Source of the DNA: Apostichopus japonicus | Taxonomy: Eukaryota > Echinodermata > Holothuroidea > Aspidochirotida > Stichopodidae | Direction of reading: 5' to 3' | Length of the DNA stretch: 64,000 bases | NCBI RefSeq assembly: GCF_037975245.1 | Contig: NC_092577.1 | Location: 8,467,013 to 8,531,012, forward strand | In this document: in pieces, positions 27,081 to 39,279 of the stretch | How positions within the stretch are numbered: position 1 is the first letter of the stretch | Layout: each line of letters opens with the position of its first letter | Position numbers and translations under genes: made by a program | Notes under the pieces: model-generated | The model's database searches: none | What the model saw: the letters and a program-made list of their open reading frames with translations, nothing else | What the model was told of the DNA's origin: nothing

Positions 27081-27614
27081 ACCAGATGTACACTTTTTGC
27101 CTGAGAACCAGGTATTTCTTAATAGTTTGTTTTTCCATCCATAACCTTTTTGAAGTTTGTCAACCCGGCACACATCATGTTCGACTTGATGGCATCTCCT
27201 GTGGGTCTTTGCTTTTGTATGTGATTCTACGTCGCGGCCCACAATACCCGTCAGCCCCACTTTTGAAGGTTTTAAGCCCCATATTTGTTCAGAATTTGAA
27301 AATTCACATTTCTCGTGAATAAACTCACTTGAAAACATACCCATAATGTTGTACAAAATTTCATCTACGGACAACCAATATTGAAAAACTTCCTTCAACC
27401 CCTAACAGACCGGTCAAAATTGCACGAGTAAAGGGAAGTGTGATGCAGAATGTTGGTCAGAAATTTTCGAAAATTCAGACACAGTTAAATTATTGGTGTA
27501 GAAATATTAAAACCTCTTATAACGGCTATTATCAAACTTGGTTGAAGGAAAAGAAAAAATAGCAGATATTTCCGAGAGCGAACACTACACACATAGGCGT
27601 AGGAGGCGCGGCGG

Positions 27615-27997
27615 CAGTGGCGGAGCTTGGGGTATTGGTCAGGAGTGGCGAGAATGGTCTGTAGGAGCGCTTTCGACACTATCTAAGCGGAGCGCCACCA
27701 CTGGTTGGCGCGTAGCGTACATAAAATTTTTGAATAAAGATACTCCCTAGATCGCCGGAAATGACCCTTTCCGGGCCTGGCTAATTTGCAGATAAACGAA
27801 GAATAAGGTGTCATCGCGAAATTACAGCAACAAAATGTGACAAATGTCAGTAAGTAGATGAGAGCACAATAAAAAAGTTAATAATCTAGAATAAGTAAAA
27901 AGTGGTAAAGAGCTGAAAAAGGCGCCAGCAGTCCATTTGAGTCCGTCGGGGGGGGGGGGGGGGCATCCACCCCGACCGTATGGACGCTCCGCCACTG
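27615..27997 (+). mobile_element. CAGTGGCGGAGC-family hAT MITE, copy B, with 8-bp target duplication
   Basis: 383 bp, terminal inverted repeats CAGTGGCGGAGC / GCTCCGCCACTG, flanked by perfect CGCGGCGG at 27607-27614 and 27998-28005. Contains the core block (27684-27775) and a 16-nt G run (27948-27963) near the right end. Removing it joins the two parts of the element at 27592-28270. Confidence 0.92.
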
Positions 27998-28217
27998 CGC
28001 GGCGGGGGTGCAGCCCCTAATTCGCCATTACTAATGTAAAAGAGAGTTTTGACATAATTGGACCTCCATGCTTTTTATACATCTACATGAGACATGTCGT
28101 TGTTTACATTAGCATCCCGCGAAATACTGCGCAATTTTAACTGACCGTACGGTACATGATGGCATGCGATGTAATAACCGATGCTTGCTTATATGATATT
28201 GACATGAACACGTTGAA

Positions 28218-28236
28218 CGCGCGCGCTTCGCGCGCG
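28218..28236. other. alternating CG hairpin
   Basis: CGCGCGCGCTTCGCGCGCG: seven-base CG arms around a three-base TTC loop, inside the element at 27592-28270. Alternating CG is capable of Z-DNA. Confidence 0.7.
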
Positions 28237-28354
28237 AAAATTTTTGGTTATTTTTTCAGGCCAGTCGGACAGTTTTGAGGCTTTTCATCCTGGAACGCCA
28301 TTTTCATGCTCACTGATATGATGTGATATCTGCTGTTTGCGTTACAAATTCGAA

Positions 28355-28690
28355 CAGGCGCGTAGCGAGGAATTTGCCAAGGGAGGGGCGAAGCCTGTAG
28401 GCAAATTATCTAAGCGTAGCGCCACCATAGGTTGGCGCGAAGCGTACAAGAAAATTTTGGCCGAAAATGCCTCCCAGATCGCTGGAAATGGCACTACCCA
28501 GGACCATTTGTTAGCGCGAAGCGTACAAGCAAATTTTGGCCGAAAATGTCTCCCAGATCGCTGGAAATGACACTTCCCAGGCCTTGTAAGTTGCCTCTAA
28601 GCACTTTCTATTTTGAAATTACTTAGCGATATCATTTAAAAAAGAGGTTGCTGAATGGGGGGGGGGGGGGGGCGGGCGGTCGCCCCCATC
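28355..28690 (+). mobile_element. CAGGCGCGTAGC-family element with internal tandem duplication, right end lost
   Basis: Same family as 30421-30668 in opposite orientation. Begins CAGGCGCGTAGCGAGG, then AATTTGCCAAGGGAG. A 79-bp segment starting GCGCGAAGCGTACAAG is duplicated (28435 and 28514). Near the right side it keeps TTTTGAAATTACT.AGCGATATC and a 16-nt G run (28657-28672), but the expected terminus is absent. Confidence 0.75.
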
Positions 28691-28919
28691 CCAAAATGCG
28701 TCATGTTCCCCGACGACACGGTCGAGTTCGAGACCAGCCACAGTTGGTTTCATAGCACAATTCTACGTTATGATAGACCATATATAGTACATATATAGAT
28801 CATTAGTGAGAGAGGAAAATGGAAACGTCAAAAAATGGAGTTGTCGGTGTAAGGGGTAAGGTGAGTCACACTTTTACGAAATCATTGATCCGTCACTGGC
28901 TACCCTTCAGCGCTGTAAT

Positions 28920-29096
28920 GATGTCACTGTTCCTCTTTCTCTCCCCGGTGTCTTTGCGTTTTTCTTTTACTCCCTCCTTTTCTCCTTTTTCTCTCTTTCT
29001 TCTTTTTCTTTTCCCTTCCTTCCTCTCCTCCTCCTCTTTTTTCCCCTCTTTTTTCCTTTTTTCTTCTCTTTTTTTTCTCTCCTCTTTTTCTTACCC
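28920..29096. repeat. long pyrimidine tract
   Basis: About 175 nt almost pure C/T on the plus strand, with mirror-like TTTTCTCTTTTT patches. Open frames on both strands here (Phe/Ser-rich plus, Lys/Arg/Glu-rich minus) reflect composition. Confidence 0.85.
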
Positions 29097-29138
29097 GGGG
29101 GGCGCGCGCCCCCAACGCCCCCCCTGGATACGCACCTG
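29090..29138 (-). mobile_element. hAT-like right terminus
   Basis: Read in reverse it begins CAGGTGCGTATCCAGGGGG, one mismatch in 16 against the left terminus at 26927. It could close a 2.2-kb composite element starting at 26927, or be a solitary end. Flank TCTACATA only partly matches ATGTCTAC at 26919-26926. Confidence 0.5.
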
Positions 29139-30420
29139 TCTACATAGAGATGGGGAAGGGTGTAGAACATATAGGAGGAGGTACATCGTGTGGCTAATTT
29201 GTGTATATTTCTGTTTCGTGCATGTGCATACATTGGGGGACTGTATCGGTAAGTTTGCCTCTCCAATCCTGTAAACAGATCGACTCTCCTGTATGTTTTA
29301 GTACCCAGTAACGTGGGTTCACATTCCAAAATTCTCCCGATCATTTTAGAAAGGGGAATGAACCTTTATGATCACACTATTTTAAGTGGATTCGATGGTT
29401 TTGATGGTGTTGCTGTGGAGTAGTTGAATGTCTACACTTAAGGTTGTGCTAAAGAAAACTAGTGTGAAGTGTGAAAACTGAACTGACCGATGTTAAAACC
29501 ACTATTGCATAATTGCATGAAAAATCAGAAAATACAGTTATTCGATAAATAGCCGTTGGGTGGCCATGTTGCCCAACCAGTTATTATTCCTATATACAAT
29601 AACGCCTGACAAAAAGAGGTGCGCATTATATCACGTTACCTACATGTAGCTATGTACCACATTTTAATAGCAGATGTATAGGTTATCTACTACTTGAAAT
29701 CGGTTCGCAGGACTAGGAGAATGAGACCCCTCTTATATCGACCCCATTTTTAATATAGGATTTCAAGGGGGGGGGGCAGATCTGACTTAGGTAGAGCCTA
29801 CACTTTTATGGAAAGGCCAGAGTGGAAAGAAGAATTTAAAACGGAGGTACATGTGGTCGTTGGCTTCTTGAATGCAAATCTCAGTAGCCCCGTCTCCTGA
29901 ATTCTTTTTGAACATTGATGGTAATTGGTGCACTCCGAGGCATAATAAGACTACCAATTAGGTCTAAAATTGGCTCCATACACCATGCAGTTTTGCCTAT
30001 GAACAATGTTTTTGTAAAGTCGTAAGAGGGGGGGGGGGCATGGGCGGCGATCATGGGGGCGGGTGAAATGTCCCCCAATATTTTAGGTGGGGGATATAGT
30101 TTCTAATATCCCCCCAATATTTGGTGGCATCGTTTTTTTTTTGTGGCTATAAATAGAAACTAATGTGTGAGATTATTTATCCAAATCATACCAGGCGGCG
30201 GCTAAAACTTCATCCAACACACGCTGCATGAGGTAAATGACACTTCGTGATCGTTTCTTTGACCTGTGACCGTACAGCAAGTTGTCTCTCAGGATTATTA
30301 TCATAATGTCTGTACATCTCTTGTGTATGAGTGTAAGTACGTACAATCATATATATGATCCACATCGATATGGGTTCACTGGGTTTCCATTTGGCCTGTT
30401 TCCTACAAGATTTCTAACCG
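29139..30420. other. non-coding spacer with MITE-like fragment
   Basis: No gene. At 30028-30120 a G run is followed by GGGCGGCGATCATGGGGGC and TGTCCCCCAATATT. The same TGTCCCCCAATATT box recurs at 31084-31097, suggesting remnants of one element split by later insertions. Confidence 0.45.
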
Positions 30421-30668
30421 CAGGCGCGTAACCAAGGGGTGCGGGGGCGAAGGGGACGACCCCTTGAGAATATTTTTTGTATTTTTTATGATATCGCTAG
30501 TAATTTCAAAAAAAAAATAGATGCAACTTACAAGGCCTAGGAAGTGCCATTTCCAGCGATCTGGGAGGCATTTTCGGCCAAACTGTTCGTTTACACCTCG
30601 CGCCAACACGCTTATAGTTTGCCTAAAAGGTTCGCCACTCCTTTGGCAAATTCCTCGCTACGCACCTG
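30421..30668 (-). mobile_element. CAGGCGCGTA-family short hAT-like MITE
   Basis: 248 bp. Left end CAGGCGCGTAACC, right end in reverse CAGGTGCGTAGCGAGG. Flanks TCTAACCG (30413-30420) and TCCATCCG (30669-30676) agree at 6 of 8 positions, an aged target duplication. The interior is the reverse of 28355-28690, including a degraded core block (30545-30640). Confidence 0.78.
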
Positions 30669-30814
30669 TCCATCCGTGTCACAATTTGTTACTAAATATC
30701 ACCAAAAAATGTCACAGGCTTTCACTTTTCAGAAAGTAGTTTTTACTTTTTTTCGAAATGAATTAGACGGACCGCACCCGTAATGAAATTTGGTTTGCCG
30801 ATAAAAAAGGAAAA

Positions 30815-31065
<251 letters not shown>

Positions 31066-31691
31066 GCACCCAAGCAAATCAATGTCCCCCAATATTTGAA
31101 ACAAATCGCCCCCCATGGGGGGTGGGGCGGGGAGTGGTGTACACCCGCAGCAGTGACCTTCTTCTGAGCAGAATGTAACGTTGCCCCCTCCCTTTCTATT
31201 CAAGTGAATAATTTGGAAATTTTCTGATTAATGTTGAAATACCAAAATACTTTCATCTCGTCATTTCAAAAGTTTTTAGTTTTTTTTTTCCAAGCTTGCA
31301 GTAAAACAATATCCGGAAAATGCGTAAGATGTCTGATTATATTGCTGTCTTGATGACACTTGTAGTGACTCAATACTATCACGATAGATTTCGCCAGTCG
31401 ATACAGTACTCGTTTTTTCTCGGAACTTACACTAGCCTCTTATCTTTGCTTTACTGGAAAGACACGACCATCATATTTGTTTTCATTATTTGCATATTAC
31501 GTTTTCATTATATATTTTGTGTTGGACCCCTTTTTATATATATAAAATATCATTATTATTTAATAAAAATATGTCGTGAATAGTCAAGAGGCCGTCTAAA
31601 TTGTGATTTGGTGAGTTGCAGTGTAATAACTTAATTAGACTATTTTTATCTTTTCCATAAAACCTATACGACCCATAACACGTAAACACGT
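31066..31691. other. spacer
   Basis: Holds the GGGGGGCGATTTG / TGTCCCCCAATATT fragment at its left and AT-rich sequence after. An 87-codon ORF at 31320-31583 is hydrophobic and unassigned. Confidence 0.4.
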
Positions 31692-31928
31692 TCAAGCTGC
31701 TGTATAGGATTCTATGAACGCATCATTACCAGAAAATTTTCGAGGTGCAAATGATAAATTGACATTTTGCAGCATATCGTTGAAGTCATCGTTTTTAGAT
31801 CTAACGAATTTGCCATTTTGTTGTAAATTGCTATTATTTGAATTAGAAGCGTGATCATTTATCTCAAAAAGAGGGGAATTTCCCTCGTGGCCAATGGAAA
31901 CGACTTGAACAAGTCTCCTTTTCAAAAT
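31692..31928 (-). CDS. exon-like ORF, possible terminal coding exon, unknown product
   Basis: The frame opens just after a TTTAG acceptor-like site (on the minus strand tgtttag then ATTTTGAAAAGG) and runs 78 codons to TGA. No ATG begins it; the first available initiator is TTG at 31925-31923, so a spliced upstream exon would be needed. The product is hydrophilic, Asn/Ser-rich and probably disordered (for example NDHASNSNNSNLQQNG and KNDDFNDMLQNVNLSF), unlike the Phe/Tyr/Ile-rich translations of nearby AT-rich DNA. I do not recognise a family. No upstream exon, clear polyadenylation signal or neighbouring gene on this strand was identified. Chance ORF remains possible. Confidence 0.3.
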   Translation of the reverse strand: MLKRRLVQVVSIGHEGNSPLFEINDHASNSNNSNLQQNGKFVRSKNDDFNDMLQNVNLSFAPRKFSGNDAFIESYTAA

Positions 31929-34900
31929 CTAAACAACCAACGACACAGTGTAAAGCAGCGTTTCAAGAACGGTTGTTACTGTATGGTTGTATTTACCTGT
32001 TTGTTTGGTGTGATTCCCCGAAGCAACAGTATTGGCTTACTAAATGTGAAGATATTGCAATACATTCCAGATGGTGAACATACAGAAAGAAACAGACCTA
32101 GAATATTGCAATTGTCAAGGAAGAAACCCCACGTAATGTCTTGTGCTCCTTTCAAGTTTTGTATTGTTACAGTTAGTGTTAGGCTATGTACTACAACTTT
32201 TGTAGAAGGACAGGGACATCATAACGTTGAAGTTATGGCTTAGGTCTTCTCTAGTCATATAAGAAAAGTGCAGCCTAACTTAGGCCTAGTAGGCCAAAGG
32301 TTTTAGTTACAATATTCAATACTGCCGAAATGACAGCAGAAAGCGTGACCTAGGCTCAGCACAATGTAGGAATTGCTGAAATATGGTGATGCTAGCCTGT
32401 TACAGTGTTAGTTGCTTACAAGTTGAAGCCTGGGAGGTTTTCCTCGCTCAGAAAACTTGGGATCATATTAGTTTATTGAAGTAGTGTTCTACACTTGCGA
32501 GATTACCCAACTGTCCGAAAGGTTTTAGTCAAATTTAGTTATAAAAACCTACTCTTCAAGTACAGTACTCTTGAGTTGTTTCCTCTCCTGGGATATTGTG
32601 GATTTAAGTGCTAACCTGCCAGTGAGTAAAGGTCAAATGAAATGCAAGGTTTTCCAGAGATTGAGATTCCATATTCCATATCATAAACAAGCATTATGTA
32701 GTTTGTGTCACGAAAATACTCAGAAGGGGCTATAGCACCCCTCTCAAAATACTGCAGTGCTTTACACCACCCTTACTGGTCCAAGACAACCCATTATTGG
32801 AACATATCCATAATTTCCAGGGTTTGTGATGATAATGCTCATTTCCTATTGACGTATCTTCAGCTTCAATATCACTTTTACCTACTTTTACATAATTTAC
32901 TTACTAAAAGTGTAGGAGTCTTTTACAGCTAACATGTGAAGTTGATTGCCCACAGAGACTGATGTAGTGTCACGTTGCTATCTGAATGCAAAAGTTCCTA
33001 AAAACTTTCATAATAGCTTCAGAAACAAAACTAAAATACTGTATAATCACTAAATTAAAAAGATCAAAGTGGAACTGCTACCATTGGTTTTTCTTTGTTG
33101 TGAGTATCCTTTTGTTTCTGAAGTTGTCTGAAATTTCTGAACAACTAATTTGATTTTGATTTAGTGTTTCACTTTTGATTTAGATGTCACTGAGGCTCGA
33201 ACGGCTCCATGATGTAATCATTCAACCGTAGGAAGAAACCCTCTAGTGAATATGAAGACACAGACCGTACTGGTTAGAGGAGAGCAGGATATGAACCTAT
33301 CAAACTTGTTTTGGTATCCTACACTTCTTGATGCACAGAGTTCCATAGGAATGGTAAGAATGAAGTAAATCTGGTTTGTTGTGACTTGATTCACCAAACC
33401 GCTGGCTAGTAAGCATGGTTAAGGAAGGGAATTTCCCCTGCCACTATTTATCACTATCATGTCATGATAACATTTCTTCCTTGCATATTTGAGAGCTAAA
33501 TGCTGTTTAAAATAAACACATTTAGAGGGCATTCAAGGTTATACAAGCACTGGCATCCATTAGGGTGGTGAGCACTTGCCACCCCCCCCCCTCCATGGGC
33601 TACACTAGGGCTTCAAAATCACTATCAGAGAACATAAAATATCTGAAAAGTAAAAATGCCTCAGCTGGAGTCCCCAGGGACTCCCACCAGGGCTTAGATT
33701 TATACTTCATATAATTTATATTTTTCTCTCTAACATGTAAATACATGCTTTAAACTTAGTACAAGAGCATAAGAAGTCTCAGAGATGTTACAGGGCTCTT
33801 CTGAAGCACCCAGCTAGGGCTCAGATATACATTCAACAGAGTAAAATCAGATTAAGTGCTTCTATTCCTGACATGTCCACATGTGCTTTAATTTGCTGGC
33901 AGTTTTAAAAACTATGTGAAAATACTAAAGATTTGGAGAGCTTTGCAGTACTCTTGTAAGTCCAGCCACTATAAACAGAGAACACAATTGGAAATACCAT
34001 CTACTAATCTGAGTATATACGGCTGCCAATACAGAATTGTCACTTGCTGAGCCAGTCACTGTAGTTGGTTTTAAAAAGTCTAATTGGTCTCAAAATTGAA
34101 CTAACTTCACCCACTTGAATACGGTGGCTTAATAGGGACATAAGTGGGAAAATCGTTGTCCCCAAATTTCACAATTATTGCCTTTTTTATCTCATAACTA
34201 CTTCAACTCAAAATTTTGAGGTTACAAGTGTTTTCATCTGCCAAATTTGTGGAAAGAACTGACCATATTGGATAGCTATTGACAAGCTGAACAGGGTACT
34301 CTATAAACCTTTGGTGATCTAAAGTCTGGAAAGAGACCCCCAGAGAGTGGTGTAACTAGGTCAATGTAGACAATGCAGTCTCCAGGGGCCTGGTGCCATT
34401 AAATGAAGAAAAATGATATAAAAACACCCATCCACCAAAGCTGACACACTAAATTAGATACAATTACAGTACAGGTATCTCCTGATGAGTGGAAATTAAA
34501 AAGACATTCTGTCCTCAATAGGAAACAAGGTGCGAAATTTCACAAATTTCTCACTAAAGACCACACCATGCATGGTTGGCTTTGTGTGAGGTTTGACTCT
34601 CCTTTGGGAGCTCATTTACATCACTGCACCACACCTTTATATGCCACTTCCACTAAACAATGGACAATCCGGTTCAAGTTTGATGGTTTACCGGTTACAG
34701 TAGTTGTTTTTACACTTACCTGGTTATTGGAATCTGAAGTGTACTTTCCTGGACTCTGGATTTTTTTTTCTGTGAATGTCCATGTATACAGGGTAGTGAG
34801 CTAGAGACATACACATATCTATTTCTGTTGACATTATCAATATCTACTATCAGTAGAACTTAAATGTCATTAACATCATTTTCTTTTTCTTCATTAGGTT

Positions 34901-36332
34901 AACTAGAATTATCCTGAAGCGAGCTATTAGGGGATCACCTACTCCACCTGTAGTTACCAGTTTTTGATGGAAGTGTTCGTACTGAGCTGACAAGGACAAT
35001 GAATGGTTCATCATCTGATATTTCCTCCATGTGATGGTAATCACAGTAATGGTTAGTGTAGAACAGTGATAGTAATGTTTCAAGAACCTCTGGTAGATTT
35101 TATGGATAGCATTGCAGATCAAGGAATACCCTTTTTATCTCCATTCACTCTCACTAAAAGAATTTTATATAAAGTTTTAACTCATCCACTCAAAATACAA
35201 CTGACAGAATTAATCCCTAGTAAGGACATTAACATGATCGGATTCTTGCTGGATTAATCCAGTACTTGGTATGTTTGTAATGAGCTTGCCATGACACAAA
35301 AGCTTCATAAACATCCTCTGGTACATTTTACCATTTGCCAAACTGAAATAAAAATTGCCTCCTGAGACTCAAATGAATAAAGTCTTCTAAGAACTCCTGA
35401 CACTCCCAGAATGGTAAGACTGGAAGACAACTTGTTGGTTTCTATGAAAGTAGTTTGGGTTACCTACAAATATGTCTTCTGTTTAGGTGCAGTATATACT
35501 TATTTTCTTCAGATTAAAACAAAAACTTGAAATACCATTTTAGATATTCTATAATGATGTAGAAACATTAAAGGAGTCAACTCAGTCTGTATTGCTGAGC
35601 TAAACGTGTGTTAGAGGTATTTGTAATGAACACTCCATCAAACAAAAAAACCTTGATTAATTTAGTTAGGTCACACATAGGTCACGCAACTATGGATATA
35701 ATCTGAACTTTGTACTTTGTTTGTTATGATGTTTATTTACTGTAGTACAGTAGAGTTGACTGTTTCAAGCACTTGCTTAAATGTTAGAAAAATATGATTC
35801 AAAACGTAATTGGACAGTACAATGCAAACCACCTCCACCTTTGATATTCATCTCAAAGATGTCTATCATATCAGCTGAAGATGATGGCTGGGTTTGCTTC
35901 TCCATTTTAATTCTTTGATATTGTTCTCCAAACTACTAATTAACTGTCGCACACCAGTTCTAAGATCCACAATCATATCCTGTGAGGCTAAAGAAACATT
36001 ATTCAAATAAGGTGTACTCAAAACCAGAGACATTGAGAGCCAGGCACAGTTCCATGCACAATTGTGTCACCAGATCCACTTTGTTTAAGTCTTTGTTTAT
36101 CCAAAGTTAAAGTATATCATTCTTTATCACACATTTCACCGGGCACTTAGCTGACAACTGCAGCCATCACCCAACCCCCACCCTCTCACACCAGGACTGC
36201 ACAGAACAAAGTGTTATGAAATACCAGTATACATCTGAAGATAGTAAAATATGTACTTTAACTCAATCAATTAAAGTACAATGTCATCATTTCAGAAATC
36301 CTATAATTTCATCAACTTATAGACAGTACACT
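31929..36332. other. about 4.4 kb with weak exon-like pieces only
   Basis: A 34-codon frame from ATG 33252 to a GTAAGA donor at 33354 (MKTQTVLVRGEQD...) is exon-like but unsupported. At 34898 a TTCATTAG acceptor-like site precedes GTTAACTAGAATTATCCTGA, a diverged relative of the exon-like segments at 37170, 38602, 47314 and 48775. A C run lies at 33581-33590. No product recognised. Confidence 0.3.
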
Positions 36333-36697
36333 CATAGGCGTAGGAGCCCACTTTGATTTGTGGGGGGGGGGGGGTGCAAAGACTTGCGCGAAAATATAAC
36401 CAAATGCGTGCGTTCAACATGTGAATGTACCGTGATATAGACATGCATCGGTAATTACATCACATGCCATTTACATACAATCATTTGCCGTGTTATTACC
36501 CTTCCAATTTGGTTAGAATTTTGGGGGAAGTTGTTACAATATTAATGATACACGTTTAACCATTGAAAAACTATTTTTAACTTTTCTTACAGTAGGTGGC
36601 CCGAAAAGTTATCACCATATTGCACGATTTTTCACAAAAATATTTGGTTGGGGGGGGGGGGCTCCAGCCCCCCAGGATTTGTAGGAATCCTTCATCA
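36333..36697. mobile_element. CATAGGCGTAGGAG-terminus element, copy 2
   Basis: Begins CATAGGCGTAGGAGCC; G runs at 36361-36372 and 36650-36660, the latter followed by CTCCAGCCCCCC. The interior 36400-36480 matches 28140-28235 in reverse. The right terminus is degraded. Confidence 0.55.
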
Positions 36698-37169
36698 TGT
36701 TTTCTTCAGGCTCCATTTTTTTCAGGGTGCCTCTGTTAAAACTCTTGTTTCTCAATTGAATATAAACCAGACTATGGATTGCTAATGGTATTGCTTAAAG
36801 TTTGTATTGAAGATTCAATGCTTGTCTCAATTTCAAATTAATGTTTCTTTATATTTCAATTAGTTTGGTATTAGGTGAGCTGATTATACACTGTGGGAAG
36901 CATTGTGAGACCTTGAACTCAACTTGTACAGTCTATAGATTTGTATTTTAGTTGTATTAGTTTCTTTACATTGTTATTATAATTATAACTAAGCATTTTA
37001 TTTTGAAACTACAGTAGCATACCATACTGTATGTTTATAATAGAGTGTTCTGTGTTTGACAATGTTACATGATAGAATGCTTCTACTTGCAGACCGGGTG
37101 ATTATAATTTACATTAATAATAACTTAATAACTGATGACCAAATGCATTTTGTTTTTTCTCATCATCAG

Positions 37170-37269
37170 GTAAACTGAAATTATTCAGTCCTGAGATCAG
37201 CCTTTTGAGGGATTTACCATATCCGGATTACAGCTGTTGGAAGAAATGTGTACAGTTTTCACGAGCAGG
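37170..37269 (+). other. exon-like segment in duplication copy 1
   Basis: Preceded by TTTTCTCATCATCAG and followed by GTAATT. After two leading bases it reads open: KLKLFSPEISLLRDLPYPDY... The partner at 47314-47419 has a stop in the same frame. Related in sequence to 38602-38696. Not assignable to a family; may be non-coding. Confidence 0.2.
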
Positions 37270-38601
37270 GTAATTATTGTATGGTCAACCACCTGATTCT
37301 TACCCCACCCACCCATCCCCCTCTTCCATGAGAATACAAGTGTTTAATTGGATATTTTTACTCCATGATGTATCAGATGATCCCTAAAGGGAAATTTCCC
37401 CAACGGAAAGTCTATCATCCAGCACCCCCCCTCCCCAACCCCCATTTATTCCAATCACTGCAAAACAAGACATAACATATGAACAATCTACAGTAGTTAG
37501 AATACTGCTAAACGTTGTGTCTTAAACACAGGGATCCTGTTTGACCTCTTTTGTTCAGTGTTTCTCTAACTGTAGCAAATTGAATCATAATTGTAGGTTT
37601 CAAGAGGATGAAATTCTGATGCCAAGTACTGTACATCTCTAATATTTCAAATCTGACCAATTTAAATGGTCATTAGACATCCATTGTTTCATGATGAAAC
37701 AGTTTCATTTCCTGTGTGAACATATGCTGCTAATGAAGGCTTTCTATTGTCACAGTCTCTAGGTTGAGTGGATATTATGTAATTTATGACAAGGTCCACC
37801 CATCCCATCATATTAAATAGTTGTCATGGATAATGATAGGTATTGAGTATTGCACTATGACAAGCAACAGTTTATGATTCTATCACAAAAGATCATACAA
37901 CACAATATGACAAGTTCTTGTAGGATTCAGCATGTTATGTCATCTGAAATCCTTAATGCATTTGCATTCTTTTTATGTTGTTAAAGTTAGTGTAATTCAG
38001 TAATTCTGTTATAAGAGTGTGTTTGGGTAGGGAAGGGGGGGGGAGTTGCATCAGGTTGCTGTCTATTGGCAAGGTTGGAAATAAAGTTACTGGGAAAGTT
38101 GTGAAGCAAAAACAACACAATTTATATAATAGAGCAGCCTCTGCTTCACACTTGTATACCCAATGTTTGACAAAAGTAATCCAGACCAGTTACTATACCT
38201 AACTTGGCTATTTGGTGTTCATACAAAGATGAACAACTTCATTGGCCTGCTGCACCAAATAACGCTAAAAGTACCAAACTTGATAGTATGCTGATCAATT
38301 TAGTCTAATCCAAAGGAATGCAAACATGTTACAAATTTTAGCCTATTATTTTGTTTATAGATAAATTTTCAATAAATTGACTGAACTTGCAATTATAGAG
38401 TTCAGGGACACAGAATCATTACAGCATTACAGTAGCTTGTGTATCTGTGAGCAATGGAATAACTGTTGAGTAAATATTAAAAAGACACACTCAATAACAA
38501 AGGTTTTATTGTTTGCATTAAAGCATATCTAGTTCTGATATTCTCAATATACAATAAGTGACAACTGATTCTTATTGTCTTTGTCTTTATCTCCTCGTTA
38601 G

Positions 38602-38696
38602 GTAAATGTGGATTAATCAGTCTTGAGATGATCTTTGGGGGTCACCTAATGCGGATCTTGCACAGAATGGTTGACAATATATAGCTGATGGTAATG
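38602..38696 (+). other. exon-like segment in duplication copy 1 (stop in frame)
   Basis: Acceptor-like CTCCTCGTTAG and donor GTAAGT. After two bases it reads KCGLISLEMIFGGHLMRILH then reaches a stop. The partner at 48775-48866 is open throughout. Confidence 0.2.
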
Positions 38697-39202
38697 GTAA
38701 GTGTATAATTATTGTATAGCAAGACTGGTAACTAGCTGGGCTGTAGTTATAATAAGATTTGAGTCTGGGTAGAAAATGACTTTGTTACTGCCTAATCCTG
38801 GAGGAACAGTAATTGTTTTGAAACTTGCTTGATCAACAAACTCCCTAAGGGTCTAAGTGAAGATAAGGTAGTACTCAGTCTTTACAATGTTGCCACACTC
38901 CTATGTATTACCAGCCTTACTTCCACAAAAATGTAGTAATGTACCTACTTGACATTATATCCTTTTGATATAAACACAAGATTTGCTGAGGCTAAGAAAT
39001 TTATAAATAATTTAATATTAATCATGTATACTGCATCAGGAAGTGAGTCAGTGTTATTTACTATGAAGCCTACAGTATGTGCTTCCACTTGCTTAATGTA
39101 ACATATGTAACAATTAAGTCTTTGTTAATAAAATGTACAATCACTAACTGGAACCATTTCTCCCTTTCCATTCTAACATAAATTCCTACCTACCCCTCTC
39201 AG

Positions 39203-39279
39203 TGCATCTAAAACTCAAGAAAATTGATATCAAATTTAAATCTGGAGATAATCTAGTCTTTATGCCATTTTCCAATGAG
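39203..39279 (+). other. exon-like segment in duplication copy 1
   Basis: Flanked by TACCCCTCTCAG and GTATAT. Reads LKLKKIDIKFKSGDNLVFMP after the leading bases. The partner at 49547-49623 is also open (LPKLKKIDVKFKSEDNLVFM) but its donor GT has become CT. Vaguely leucine-rich-repeat-like; not firm. Confidence 0.25.

Larger units (their letters stand above)
27592..28270. mobile_element. CATAGGCGTAGGAG-terminus element, copy 1, interrupted by MITE copy B
   Basis: Begins CATAGGCGTAGGAGG, is split at 27615-27997 by a MITE, then continues GGGGGTGCAGCCCC. The part 28140-28235 matches 36400-36480 in reverse orientation (GTTCAACGTGTTCATG versus GTTCAACATGTGAATG; GCATCGGTTATTACATC versus GCATCGGTAATTACATC). 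The right end was not found. Confidence 0.6.

Noticed and set aside
26727-28626. ORFs containing LSKRSATIGWR / AYKKI, also at 59027-59501
   Set aside because: This is the translation of the transposon core block. Different frames are open in different copies, which argues against protein selection.
28819-29344. ORFs over the pyrimidine tract (Ser/Phe-rich plus, Lys/Arg/Glu-rich minus)
   Set aside because: Low-complexity composition explains both.
37190-37240. Minus-strand P-loop-like reading (GYGKS) in the duplication
   Set aside because: The frame is short with stops close by, and the second copy (47320-47370) does not preserve the motif.
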